A stretch of 64,000 nt of DNA from JAEVLT01 sp964484065 (lineage in GTDB: Bacteria; Bacillota; Bacilli; Bacillales; Cytobacillaceae). The position numbers and the translations under genes were made by a program. Positions 8,350-16,523 of the stretch are shown here, in pieces (the first letter of the stretch is position 1; each line of letters begins with the position of its first letter). The notes beneath the pieces were generated by a model. The model saw only the letters and a program-made list of their open reading frames with translations. It did no database searches and had not been told where the DNA came from. The stretch covers positions 1 to 64,000 of the forward strand of contig CAZAEW010000008.1 in assembly GCA_964484065.1 (NCBI GenBank), written 5' to 3'.

Positions 8350-9750
8350 ATGGATTTTAATGAAGACGGAAAATATGAAAATTCATCAAGCACATCTGAT
8401 GAACAGAAATCATCAAACATAAACAGCGGAGGGCCTTCATACACTAATAGTGGTAATGATCAATATCAGTTCGAAAAGATAAAAAGTTCAGAAAGTCAAA
8501 AGCCTGCAAAAAAAGGAGCGGTTAAAGGCATTTTTACTGCACTGACTGCTGGAGTAGTTGGTTCTGTGTTAACCTTGACAGTGCTCCCTTACACGGATTA
8601 TTTTAAAAACTACGTAGGTGAAAATAACGGAGCGGCTTCACAGCAGGTTTCAACGGCTGCTCAGGCTGTTAAAACTGTTTCGTCGAAGCCTGCTGCAGCA
8701 TCATCGTCAACCGGTTCTGTTGCTGACATAGTAGAAAGTGTTTCTAAAGCAATTGTCGGAATCGTTAATTATCAGCAGCAGCAATCAAGTAACAGCGGGT
8801 TTTTTGGCAATTATGGAGGATTTGGAAACAATTATGGGAATAATAATGGAAGTTCTTCCGGCAGCAGTTCACAATCAGTTGAGACAGGTTCAGGATCAGG
8901 AGTTATTTTTCAAAAAAATGGTGACAGTGCCTATATCGTAACCAATAATCACGTTGTAGAAGGGGCAACCAAGCTGGAAATTTCCCTCTATGGCGGTCAA
9001 AAAACAACAGCTGAGGTTGTCGGAACGGATGCTTTAACCGATCTTGCTGTCTTAAAAATCCCGGCAAAAAATGTGACCACTACTGCTGAATTTGGGGATT
9101 CCTCATCGCTCCGGCCTGGAGACCAGGTTTTGGCTATCGGTAATCCGCTGGGGCTTGATTTATCCAGAACAGTCACTGAAGGGATTGTCAGTGCTACTAA
9201 TCGTTCAATTGCTGTTTCTACATCAGCAGGAGATTGGGATACAAATGTTATTCAAACCGACGCAGCCATTAACCCAGGAAACAGCGGCGGGGCATTAATC
9301 AACATGTCAGGTCAGGTAGTGGGTATTAATAGTCTGAAAATATCAGAAACGGGTGTTGAGGGATTAGGGTTTGCAATCCCAAGCAACGATTTAATCCCAA
9401 TTGTAAACCAGTTAATCAAAAGCGGTAAAGTCGAAAGGCCTTATTTAGGTATTGGACTAGCCGATTTGAGTGAAGTTCCGCAAATGTATTGGGATAACCT
9501 TCCATCGAATGTAACAAAAGGTGTAATGGTAACGAGCGTCGATTCTCAATCGTCAGCCGCAAAGAGCGGCTTCAAGCAAAAAGATGTTATCGTTTCAATG
9601 AACGGAACGGATATTAGCACCCCAACTGAATTACGAAAATTTCTATATACAAAAGTAAGCATCGGTGATACCGTGAAATTTGGTGTTTACCGAAACGGTA
9701 AGTTAATGAATATTACAGTAAAATTAACAGCTAAAACGCAAAATAATTAA
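8350..9750 (+). CDS. htrA: HtrA-type membrane-anchored serine protease
   Basis: The protein has a cytoplasmic N-terminal region of about 60 polar residues, one transmembrane segment (GIFTALTAGVVGSVLTLTVL), a low-complexity Ser/Gly/Asn linker, a trypsin-like domain and one PDZ domain. The catalytic triad is visible as His in TNNHVVEG, Asp in LTDLAVLKI and Ser in NPGNSGGAL. This is the HtrA/HtrB/YyxA family, which degrades misfolded exported proteins at the outer face of the membrane. AGGAG at 8334-8338 makes GTG 8347 or ATG 8350 the likely start; the first GTG at 8341 is too close. The PDZ region includes GVMVTSVDSQSSAAKSGF. Confidence 0.92.
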   Translation: MDFNEDGKYENSSSTSDEQKSSNINSGGPSYTNSGNDQYQFEKIKSSESQKPAKKGAVKGIFTALTAGVVGSVLTLTVLPYTDYFKNYVGENNGAASQQVSTAAQAVKTVSSKPAAASSSTGSVADIVESVSKAIVGIVNYQQQQSSNSGFFGNYGGFGNNYGNNNGSSSGSSSQSVETGSGSGVIFQKNGDSAYIVTNNHVVEGATKLEISLYGGQKTTAEVVGTDALTDLAVLKIPAKNVTTTAEFGDSSSLRPGDQVLAIGNPLGLDLSRTVTEGIVSATNRSIAVSTSAGDWDTNVIQTDAAINPGNSGGALINMSGQVVGINSLKISETGVEGLGFAIPSNDLIPIVNQLIKSGKVERPYLGIGLADLSEVPQMYWDNLPSNVTKGVMVTSVDSQSSAAKSGFKQKDVIVSMNGTDISTPTELRKFLYTKVSIGDTVKFGVYRNGKLMNITVKLTAKTQNN

Positions 9751-9753
9751 TTC

Positions 9754-9794
9754 AAAAACGCCTTAAGGGAATAGCTCTCTTAGGGCGTTTTTTT
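9754..9794 (+). terminator. Rho-independent terminator
   Basis: The arms AACGCCTTAAG and CTTAGGGCGTT are followed by a T run, after htrA. Confidence 0.85.
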
Positions 9795-9893
9795 GCCTAT
9801 GCCATCAAAAAGGGCTGAGAATATCTTAAATAAATGAACATTTATGAACAATAACAATAAATTATAGGGGAGGGAATGACAAGGAGGAAAAAT

Positions 9894-11087
9894 ATGTCCA
9901 GTAAAATATTAAAAAAGTTTCTAATGGAAAATCTCCAGGAGCTTAAAGAAAACGGACTCTACAATGAGATTGACCTTTTGGAAAGTGCAAACGGTCCGAC
10001 TATTACGATTAAGGGCAAGGAGTTTGTTAATCTTTCTTCGAATAATTATCTTGGATTGGCAACAGATGGGCGCTTAAAAATGGCAGCTTTTCAAGCGATT
10101 AAACAGTTCGGAGTCGGCTCTGGCGCAGTCCGAACAATAAATGGGACGCTAATACCGCATCTTTTGTTAGAGGAAAAACTGACGGAATTTAAGAATACAG
10201 AAGCAGTCATTGCCTATCAGTCCGGATTTAATTGCAATATGGCAGCTATATCTGCTGTGATGGATAAGCAAGATGCAATATTATCGGATGAATTAAACCA
10301 TGCCTCAATTATTGACGGCTGCCGCTTATCAAAAGCCTGCATTATCCCTTATAAGCATTCTAATATGGAGGACCTGTATTCCAAAGCAAAGGATTTAAAG
10401 GAATCCGGCCGATATAAAAAGGTAATGGTCATTACTGATGGGGTATTTTCAATGGACGGGGATATCGCTCTGCTGCCGGAAATCGTAAAAATTGCCGAGG
10501 AATTTGACCTGATTACATATGTCGATGATGCCCATGGTACAGGGGTTTTAGGAAATGGAGCAGGGACTGTCAAACATTTTGGACTTTCGGAGAAGGTGGA
10601 TTTTCAAATTGGAACATTATCAAAAGCAATTGGTGTTGTTGGCGGCTATGTAGCCGGAAAGAAAGAATTAATCGATTGGCTAAGGGTTCGCAGCAGACCA
10701 TTTTTGTTTTCAACATCATTAACACCCGCAGATGCTTCGGCAAGCAGGAAGGCTATTGAAATCCTAATGGAAAGCACGGAACTAATTAACAAGCTTTGGG
10801 AAAATGGGGATTATCTAAAAAAGGGGCTTAGAGAATTAGGTTTTGATATCGGTGTCAGCCAAACACCTATCACTCCGGTTATTGTAGGTGAAGAGAAACT
10901 TACTCAGCTATTTTCAAAAAGATTAATTGAAAAAGGTGTTTACGCGAAAGCGATTGTTTTTCCGACAGTTCCTAAGGGCATGGGACGTGTCCGTAACATG
11001 CCTACAGCGGCACATACAAAGGAAATGATTGACAAAGCGGTTTCTATTTATGAAAAAGTAGGGAAAGATCTGAACATTATTCCATGA
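9894..11087 (+). CDS. kbl: Glycine C-acetyltransferase (2-amino-3-ketobutyrate CoA ligase)
   Basis: The enzyme cleaves 2-amino-3-ketobutyrate with CoA to glycine and acetyl-CoA, the second step of threonine breakdown. It is a fold type I PLP enzyme of the alpha-oxoamine synthase family. SSNNYLGLA lies near the N-terminus, then SDELNHASIIDG, then DDAHGTGVLG, with the PLP lysine in IGTLSKAIGVVGGY. AAGGAGG at 9881-9887 places the start at ATG 9894, giving 397 aa, close to the usual 390-397. It is followed 39 bases later by tdh, so the two probably form one operon. Confidence 0.92.
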   Translation: MSSKILKKFLMENLQELKENGLYNEIDLLESANGPTITIKGKEFVNLSSNNYLGLATDGRLKMAAFQAIKQFGVGSGAVRTINGTLIPHLLLEEKLTEFKNTEAVIAYQSGFNCNMAAISAVMDKQDAILSDELNHASIIDGCRLSKACIIPYKHSNMEDLYSKAKDLKESGRYKKVMVITDGVFSMDGDIALLPEIVKIAEEFDLITYVDDAHGTGVLGNGAGTVKHFGLSEKVDFQIGTLSKAIGVVGGYVAGKKELIDWLRVRSRPFLFSTSLTPADASASRKAIEILMESTELINKLWENGDYLKKGLRELGFDIGVSQTPITPVIVGEEKLTQLFSKRLIEKGVYAKAIVFPTVPKGMGRVRNMPTAAHTKEMIDKAVSIYEKVGKDLNIIP

Positions 11088-11126
11088 AATAGCATAAGAT
11101 TGTAACAAAAATCAGAGGACGGAAAA

Positions 11127-12077
11127 ATGATGAAGCGGGTTCTAATTACGGGGGCATTGGGGCAGATTGGTTCAGAGCTAACAGTAAAATTAAGAAAGTT
11201 TTATGGAGAGGACAATATAATGGCAACGGATATCCGTGGTAATGACAATGATGCTGCATTGGGTGGTCCCTTTGCAATACTCGACGTTACGGATCGAAAG
11301 GCCATGGTAGAAATGGCAAAAAAACACACCCCGGATACAATTATCCATCTAGCATCTATTTTATCCGCTTCAGCAGAAGCAAAACCTCTTTTTGCATGGA
11401 ATTTGAATATGGGCGGTTTATTAAATGCCCTTGAAGCAGCAAGAGAAACAAACGCTCAATTTTTTACACCAAGTTCCATAGGAGTTTTTGGACCTTCCTC
11501 TCCGAAAGAAGGTACTCCCCAAGTAACGATCATGCGTCCAACAACGATGTATGGTATTAACAAGGTTGCCGGAGAGCTGCTTTGCGATTATTACTGCCAA
11601 AAATATAACATTGATACGCGCGGGCTGCGCTTTCCAGGGCTTATATCGAGTGCAGCACCTCCAGGTGGAGGAACAACGGATTACGCCGTTGAAATCTTTA
11701 AGGAAGCGGTGAAAAAAGGGAAATACACGTGTTATCTTGAAAAAGGTACTTTTTTAGACATGATGTATATGCCGGATGCCTTGAAGGCGATTATCGATTT
11801 AATGGAAGCTGATTCTTCAAAGCTGACCAACCGCAATGCCTATAATGTCACAGCGATGAGCGTTGAACCTTCAGAAATTGCTGCTGAAATAGTGAAACAT
11901 ATCCCCAGTTTTGAAATCATTTATCAAGTTGACCCGACCCGCCAAAAAATCGCAGAGAGTTGGCCAAATTCAATTAATGCCGAGGCAGCAAAATCAGAAT
12001 GGGGGTTTAAAGCCGAGTATGATTTACCAAAAATGACAAAAGATATGATTGATAAACTGCGTCATAAAGCTTTATAA
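11127..12077 (+). CDS. tdh: L-threonine 3-dehydrogenase, NAD-dependent epimerase type
   Basis: This is a short-chain dehydrogenase-type threonine dehydrogenase, oxidising threonine to 2-amino-3-ketobutyrate for Kbl. The NAD-binding motif GALGQIGSEL is at residues 7-16, and the catalytic Tyr-Lys pair is in YGINKVAGE. TPSSIGVFGP and GTTDYAVEIF are typical of the epimerase-like TDH family. It differs from the zinc-dependent Tdh of B. subtilis. Its 316 aa length fits. The downstream position after kbl gives the pathway context. Confidence 0.9.
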   Translation: MMKRVLITGALGQIGSELTVKLRKFYGEDNIMATDIRGNDNDAALGGPFAILDVTDRKAMVEMAKKHTPDTIIHLASILSASAEAKPLFAWNLNMGGLLNALEAARETNAQFFTPSSIGVFGPSSPKEGTPQVTIMRPTTMYGINKVAGELLCDYYCQKYNIDTRGLRFPGLISSAAPPGGGTTDYAVEIFKEAVKKGKYTCYLEKGTFLDMMYMPDALKAIIDLMEADSSKLTNRNAYNVTAMSVEPSEIAAEIVKHIPSFEIIYQVDPTRQKIAESWPNSINAEAAKSEWGFKAEYDLPKMTKDMIDKLRHKAL

Positions 12078-12080
12078 AAT

Positions 12081-12117
12081 AAAAAAAAACGGGGAAATCT
12101 GTATTAAAATTCCCCGC
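12081..12117 (-). terminator. Terminator of selD
   Basis: The arms CGGGGAA (12090-12096) and TTCCCCG (12110-12116) are followed on the minus strand by nine T residues. It sits just beyond the selD stop codon and may also slow transcription from tdh. Confidence 0.85.
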
Positions 12118-12122
12118 TTCTT

Positions 12123-13175
12123 CTATCTTTTTACATAGATCCATTTATCTTTTTTCTCTGTTACTCTTCCGATAACGGCTGCAGCCGCTAATCCGCTCTG
12201 ATGAAGATCTGTGATATAGTCGTTTGCTTCTTCTTCCGGGAGAGATACAAGTAAACCGCCTGACGTAACGGCATCACATAGGATAAGCTGTTCATCGAGT
12301 GACATATCAGAATATTCAATATCGCCGTTTAGCCATTTATGATTTGACTTTGATCCTCCAGGAACAATGCCATCTTTTGCTAACTGAGCTGTTCCTTCCA
12401 GTATAGGAACATTCGTAAAGTTTATTTGAAAGCTGACATCACTTCCGCGGGCCATTTCACTTCCATGCCCTAAAAGTCCAAAGCCTGTAACGTCTGTTAC
12501 GGCATGGGGATGATACTTTTTCAAGCTCTCTGCGGCACTTTTATTCAATAATGCCATGGTTTCAGTAACCGCTTGTTCCTGCTCGGGAGTGACAACATCT
12601 CTTTTAATCCCTGTTGTCATAATTCCTACGCCGATAGGCTTGGTCAAAATAAGGACATCGCCAGGTTTTGCACCGATATTTTTCCAAACCTTTCCGGGAT
12701 GTACGATACCTGTTACAGAAAGACCAAATTTTGGTTCTTGATCATCTACGGAATGTCCCCCTACGGTAATGGCTCCTGCTTCCTTTACTTTATCTGCAGC
12801 ACCGCACAGAATTTTTGTTAAAATGTCCGGTCCTAGTTTTTTTATCGGAAACCCTACGATATTCATGACTGTTTTGGGTTCACCGCCCATTGCGTAAACA
12901 TCACTTAAGGCATTTGCTGCCGCGATTTGGCCGAACATATAAGGATCATCAACAACGGGAGTAAAATAATCAACCGTTTGGATCAGGGCAATTTTATCGG
13001 TTAGTTGATAGACACCAGCATCATCGGATGTCTCATTTCCAACGAGTAATTCAGGAACAGGATCTTGTTTAGGTAAATTGCGCAAAACTTGCGCAAGGTC
13101 TTCAGGACCAATTTTACAGCCTCAGCCTGCTTTTGTTGATAAAGAGGTAAGGCGAACGTTCTCTTGCTGACTCAT
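12123..13175 (-). CDS. selD: Selenide, water dikinase, selenocysteine-containing (SelD)
   Basis: SelD makes selenophosphate from selenide and ATP, the selenium donor for Sec-tRNA synthesis. A standard caller would start at 13085 and lose the N-terminus. Reading from ATG 13175 (GGAGGTGG nearby) gives MSQQENVRLTSLSTKAG, then an in-frame TGA at 13124-13122 (codon 18), then GCKIGPEDLAQVL. The TGA lies exactly where SelD proteins have catalytic Cys or Sec, beside the essential Lys at 21. The full product is 350 aa, the normal length. Downstream motifs include QTVDYFTPVV, GGHSVDDQEPKFG and TDVTGFGLLGHG. A hairpin follows the TGA at the proper distance. Confidence 0.93.
13097..13109 (-). promoter_or_regulatory. 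Candidate bacterial SECIS hairpin in selD
   Basis: On the minus strand, GGTC-CTGAA-GACC begins 12 bases after the UGA at codon 18. The stem is 4 bp with a 5-base loop containing a G. The UGA-to-loop distance of 16 bases lies within the range known for bacterial SECIS elements. A second hairpin made of two TTGCGCAA copies follows. Confidence 0.6.
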
Positions 13176-13239
13176 CATTTCCACCTCCATTATGTTCAGT
13201 TTCGGAAACATACTATAGTAATAAGGCTAGGGCAGAAGA

Positions 13240-13281
13240 AGTTCTTAAACCTTCCATCAAATAAGAACTCTATCTTGATGG
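13240..13281 (-). promoter_or_regulatory. Pseudoknot-like element in the selD 5' leader
   Basis: Two interleaved perfect inverted repeats occur. AGTTCTTA (13240-13247) pairs with TAAGAACT (13262-13269), and CCATCAA (13254-13260) pairs with TTGATGG (13275-13281). The second left arm lies in the loop of the first, which is the layout of an H-type pseudoknot. The element lies 65-106 bases before the selD start, downstream of a possible -10 (TATACT on the minus strand, near 13295). It matches no riboswitch that I know. Confidence 0.4.
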
Positions 13282-13397
13282 GAGATTCGCTTAATAGTAT
13301 AACTCTTTCAATAAGAAAACGCACTTACTTGTTCATGCAAATTGAATTTCAATCAGCCAAATTATTTTAGAAAACAATGCTAAACCTCAAACCAAAT

Positions 13398-13430
13398 AAC
13401 CCGCTTCGTTTTTTTCAAGCGGGTTTTGTA
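13398..13430. terminator. Terminator between the Hsp20 gene and selD
   Basis: ACCCGCTT and AAGCGGGT arms are separated by a T-rich loop, with TTTT on the plus side. It lies past the end of the Hsp20-like gene and can stop read-through into selD. Confidence 0.65.
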
Positions 13431-13450
13431 GACGGTTCTATAAAAATCTG

Positions 13451-13849
13451 CTATGGCAGAGTAATATACCGGTTCTTTTTGAATGCCTTTTCCAGTTTTG
13501 AGATAAATATTTCTAAAATGCCTTTTTGGAAGGATGCTGTTATTTTTTGATCTTTTATGAGGAAGGGGAATTCGATTGCCCGGGTTTTGATTTGTTCTAT
13601 AATTCTGGATGATGAAACCCTTCTTTTCCCGGATATGATTAACTTTTTGTCCTCAACATTTACTGTAATCTCTGAAGATTGGTAGTCGTCAAGCAGTGCT
13701 TCGATAATCCATTCCTGGTCCGTTTCAAAAAGATCGATACGAAATTGTGTTTGATCATAAAAGGATGTCAATGGATCCAGAAAGTAGTTTTCAAGCCATT
13801 CCTCCATTTTTTGGGTATCGTAAGGTTCCTCATAATCATTTCCAGTCAC
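13451..13849 (-). CDS. Hsp20/alpha-crystallin-like protein
   Basis: The 132-residue protein has an acidic N-terminus and then an alpha-crystallin-like beta sandwich. FRIDLFETDQEWIIEALLDDYQ is followed by ITVNVEDKKLIISGKR, and it ends with ITASFQKGILEIFISK (the last matching the conserved A-x-x-x-G-[IVL]-L motif of small heat shock proteins). Spore formers carry several such proteins, including coat-associated CotM and CotP, so a chaperone or spore-coat role is possible. GTG at 13849 follows GGGGG and is the only reasonable start. It stands alone, divergent from selA. Confidence 0.75.
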   Translation of the reverse strand: MTGNDYEEPYDTQKMEEWLENYFLDPLTSFYDQTQFRIDLFETDQEWIIEALLDDYQSSEITVNVEDKKLIISGKRRVSSSRIIEQIKTRAIEFPFLIKDQKITASFQKGILEIFISKLEKAFKKNRYITLP

Positions 13850-13945
13850 GTTTAATAACCCCCTTGCAAACTATTTTATTCAACAGCGAAGTTTTGGTGA
13901 ACATGATATAATGGGCTAGAAACGAAATGCGAAGGAGTATGATGA

Positions 13946-15352
13946 ATGAGAGAATGGCTTCGATCGATTCCCCCTGTCCACGAACTTCAAAATCTCGGAC
14001 AGTTTACAGTACTCGGTTACGAATCGGGTATGGATACTACTGAATTAACAAAACAACTGAAAGACGTACTTGAACAAATTCGCAATTCCATCTTACATAA
14101 TCAATGGCATGGATCGATTCCAGGAACTGCTCCATTTACGGATGAGATATTTCAAATGCTTGAATATAATATAAAAAAACATTTTTCTTACACTTTAAAA
14201 AAAGTGATTAATGCAACGGGCACGATATTGCATACCAATCTTGGCAGAGCTCGATTGAGTGAGCATGCCATCACACATGTTCTAGAAACGGCAAGAAACT
14301 ATTCAAATTTAGAGTATAAGCTTGCAGAGGGTGAACGGGGTTCAAGACACAGCCATGCAGAAAGCTTAATTAGAGAGTTAACGGGTGCCGAAGCAGCGAT
14401 GATTGTCAATAATAATGCAGCTGCTGTTTACCTCGTCCTCAGAGCGTTGGCTGTCAATAAGGAAGTAATTGTTTCACGGGGACAGCTAGTTGAAATCGGG
14501 GGCTCCTTCCGAATTTCCTCTATTATGGAGGAAAGCGGCGCAAAGCTGGTTGAAGTAGGGACAACGAATAAAACACATCTCTATGACTATGAAAGAGCTG
14601 TTACAGCTGAAACAGCAATCATAATGAAGGTTCATACCAGTAATTTTAAAGTAGTCGGTTTTACCGAATCAGTTGAAACCGATCAATTGGTTCATTTTAC
14701 AAAGGGTCTGGATAACGTTCTTTTTTATGAAGATCTTGGAAGCGGTGCACTGCACGATTTTCGCAAGCATGGTATTGGAGCAGAGCCTGTTGTCAAAGAG
14801 GTGCTAGAAGCAGGTGCAGATCTTGTTACCTTTAGCGGAGACAAGCTGTTAGGCGGGCCGCAGGCCGGGATTATTGCAGGAAAAAAAGAGCTGATTGATC
14901 GATTGAAAAAACATCAGCTTGCGCGGGTTATCCGCGTTGATAAGATGACATTGGCAGCACTTGAGGGTACGCTGCTTGATTATGCTAAAGGGGAACTGGG
15001 CCTTCAAAATATCCCCACCATTCGGGACTTGTTGCAGTCTGCTGAAGAAATTGACGAGCGTTCTAAAAAGTTTGTATCTAAATTATTAGACGATACAGAC
15101 CAATATGAAGTAAAAATGATACCAGGCACAAGCCAAGTGGGCGGCGGAACCATGCCTGAAGTTCAGCTGCCAACGGTGCTGATCACCTTGAAACATCGAT
15201 TCCATACAGCAGAGCAATTAGCGAAAAAATTACGAACAGAAGCCCATCCTGCTATTGTTGCCAGAATCCAGAAAGATGAACTTCTTTTGGACTTAAGGAC
15301 AGTTGCGGAGGATGAAGAACAACTGTTGTTGGAAGCATTGAAGCAATTTTAG
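13946..15352 (+). CDS. selA: L-seryl-tRNA(Sec) selenium transferase (SelA)
   Basis: SelA converts seryl-tRNA(Sec) to selenocysteyl-tRNA(Sec) using selenophosphate from SelD. The 468 aa protein is full length. Signatures: INATGTILHTNLGRA near residue 90, GAEAAMIVNNNAAAVYL, YEDLGSGAL, and the PLP lysine in TFSGDKLLGGPQAGI. AAGGAG lies eight bases before ATG 13946. It is transcribed away from selD, across the Hsp20-like gene. selB (the elongation factor) and selC (tRNA-Sec) are not in this window. Two genes with in-frame UGA here are plausible clients. Confidence 0.95.
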   Translation: MREWLRSIPPVHELQNLGQFTVLGYESGMDTTELTKQLKDVLEQIRNSILHNQWHGSIPGTAPFTDEIFQMLEYNIKKHFSYTLKKVINATGTILHTNLGRARLSEHAITHVLETARNYSNLEYKLAEGERGSRHSHAESLIRELTGAEAAMIVNNNAAAVYLVLRALAVNKEVIVSRGQLVEIGGSFRISSIMEESGAKLVEVGTTNKTHLYDYERAVTAETAIIMKVHTSNFKVVGFTESVETDQLVHFTKGLDNVLFYEDLGSGALHDFRKHGIGAEPVVKEVLEAGADLVTFSGDKLLGGPQAGIIAGKKELIDRLKKHQLARVIRVDKMTLAALEGTLLDYAKGELGLQNIPTIRDLLQSAEEIDERSKKFVSKLLDDTDQYEVKMIPGTSQVGGGTMPEVQLPTVLITLKHRFHTAEQLAKKLRTEAHPAIVARIQKDELLLDLRTVAEDEEQLLLEALKQF

Positions 15353-15411
15353 GGAAAAGTCTGTTTCCGGACAATTTCAAATTCAAAACAGATGTACTGT
15401 CCATTTTAGGG

Positions 15412-15451
15412 AAAACGGCTGCGCTTTGTAATTAAAAGGCAGCCGTTTTTA
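15412..15451 (+). terminator. Terminator of selA
   Basis: AAAACGGCTGC and GCAGCCGTTTTT arms with a T run lie 60 bases past the selA stop. Confidence 0.85.
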
Positions 15452-15473
15452 TTGGGCGTTTCTGTTTTTCTAT

Positions 15474-15611
15474 CTACATATCATGATGTGTATTGTGTTT
15501 TGCTCTGGTGTGCTGCCGGTTTTTTACTTTTTTAGACCCGCTCAAGGGTTCAGGCTGACCTGATTGTTTCGGCGCATTTTTTCTCATATCCTTGCCGTCA
15601 TTCTTGTTCAT
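15474..15611 (-). CDS. sspP: Small acid-soluble spore protein P
   Basis: The 45-residue product (MNKNDGKDMRKNAPK..., with QPEPLSGSKKVKNR in the middle and HHDM at the end) matches SspP as I recall it. This is a minor SASP of the spore core made under sigma-G. The start is ATG 15611 after GGAGGG. In B. subtilis sspO and sspP form one operon; here a gene on the opposite strand (15724-15999) lies between them. The reading was done by hand because the gene is too short for a 60-codon cutoff. Confidence 0.85.
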   Translation of the reverse strand: MNKNDGKDMRKNAPKQSGQPEPLSGSKKVKNRQHTRAKHNTHHDM

Positions 15612-15723
15612 TAAAATCCCTCCTGTTTGTTAGGATGGCGACAGATGATTTTATTTATTCTGTATAAATTTGTTCCTTTTGCACAATTTATCGGTATACG
15701 CTTTTAAAAGGAGTGAAAAAACG

Positions 15724-15999
15724 ATGCAGCGAATGCCTTATCAAAAGGATAAGCAGCTGGCATTTCAGACTGCCCAGCAAGGGATGGAAAATGCCGAGGA
15801 ACTATATTACGAAATTGTCAGGGACAGTGCAAGCTACGGACATCAACTAAATCATTTAAAAGAAGAAGTCAATGAAGCCTATCAGCAAATTGAAAATGCG
15901 CTAGAGGTTGCTTCTGAGCATCAGAGAGTGCAGCTCGAGCAATTTCAGCAGGATTTGCAAAAGATGGTGACTGAAGTAAATAACTTTGAATCATATTAA
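15724..15999 (+). CDS. Small coiled-coil protein, DUF2524-like
   Basis: The 91-residue protein is nearly all helix. It is rich in Gln, Glu and Leu and has a long coiled-coil pattern (LNHLKEEVNEAYQQIENAL, HQRVQLEQFQQDLQKM). Its look recalls YtzC-type DUF2524 proteins of Bacillus, but I cannot confirm this. AAGGAG at about 15708 sets ATG 15724 as start; the longer frame from 15670 has no ribosome binding site. It lies between sspP and sspO on the opposite strand. There is no membrane segment or signal peptide. Confidence 0.7.
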   Translation: MQRMPYQKDKQLAFQTAQQGMENAEELYYEIVRDSASYGHQLNHLKEEVNEAYQQIENALEVASEHQRVQLEQFQQDLQKMVTEVNNFESY

Positions 16000-16004
16000 T
16001 AGAA

Positions 16005-16033
16005 AAAGGCAGGCAGGGAAAAACTCCCTGCCT
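16005..16033 (-). terminator. Terminator after sspO
   Basis: AGGCAGGG and CCCTGCCT arms are followed on the minus strand by CCTTTTTCT. It lies between sspO and the oppositely oriented 15724 gene and may serve both. Confidence 0.7.
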
Positions 16034-16044
16034 ATAATTGATTT

Positions 16045-16199
16045 TACTGATTTTTTTTCCGCCGTTTATTATTGAATTTTTCCTTCGCTGTCAATGGCTC
16101 ATTTGACATTTCCTCGTTAAAACCGGCGCCTTGCCCCTGACCTTTTGCGGCATTCATGCCAGGAATAACATGATTAGACTTTTTTCGCTGCACTATCAT
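16045..16199 (-). pseudogene. sspO: Small acid-soluble spore protein O, apparent frameshift
   Basis: From ATG 16199 the frame reads MIVQRKKSNHVIPGMNAAKG... and ...EPLTAKE, clearly SspO. The conserved C-terminus FNNKRRKKNQ and its TAA (16047-16045) are in another frame. The distance from start to that stop is 155 bases, one short of a multiple of three. One A seems to be missing from the short A run around 16077-16081. As printed, translation would run on to a TAA at 15996 and make 67 aa with a changed tail. Either the gene is damaged, or this is a base-calling error in a homopolymer. Confidence 0.7.
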
Positions 16200-16523
16200 C
16201 CACCTCCTACTTTGTTACTATTTCCCTTTTCTTAAAAAAAAGACGGGAAAATCTCTTTTTTGAAATAACAACCCCATTAAAGGGGGATTTTAAAACAAGA
16301 TATTAATCCTGCAGACTTAATGAGCATATCCAATGAATTTATCGTGAAAATAATAATAAGATAAGAAAAACTTATCACTCGCAATAACTTTCTTTTTATT
16401 TACATATAGGAAAGGTTGTATTAAGATTAGAATTGTGAGAAAAGTATGGTCGGATGGGACTATTCAAACTTTTCAACTTTTCGTAAATTTTTAATATATT
16501 TTGACGAAAGTGGGGGTATTTTC
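16200..16523. other. sspO-citB intergenic region
   Basis: This holds the divergent promoters of sspO and citB. A short CCCC-loop-GGGG hairpin is at about 16271-16286, and the CcpC-like dyad is at 16361-16375. An open frame runs upstream of citB from 16446, but it has no ribosome binding site and no homology to aconitase there. I see no gene in the region. Confidence 0.6.
16361..16375. promoter_or_regulatory. CcpC-type operator of citB
   Basis: ATAAGAAAAACTTAT is an exact ATAA-N7-TTAT dyad, the published consensus for CcpC, the citrate-responsive LysR-type repressor of citB in Bacillus. It lies about 150 bases before the aconitase start. Confidence 0.65.

Noticed and set aside
9840..9851. ATTTATGAACAA before kbl, the same 12 bases as in the repeats at 5984-5995
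   Set aside because: A single AT-rich 12-mer without the 11-bp tandem is too weak to claim that the two-component system controls kbl.
13164..13370. Plus-strand open frame across the selD start
   Set aside because: It is the antisense of the selD N-terminus and leader and has no start signals.
15360..15402. Interleaved TCTGTTT/AAACAGA and GGACA/TGTCC after selA, pseudoknot-like
   Set aside because: The second stem is only 5 bp and the place is a 3' untranslated region before a terminator; chance is likely.
13850..15473. Search by eye for tRNA-Sec (selC) or selB near selA
   Set aside because: No cloverleaf with a long variable arm, no GTTCGA-type T arm and no EF-Tu-like frame were found; they must lie elsewhere.
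16446..16523. N-terminal extension of aconitase
   Set aside because: The ribosome binding site lies at about 16511, and the extra codons do not match aconitases.
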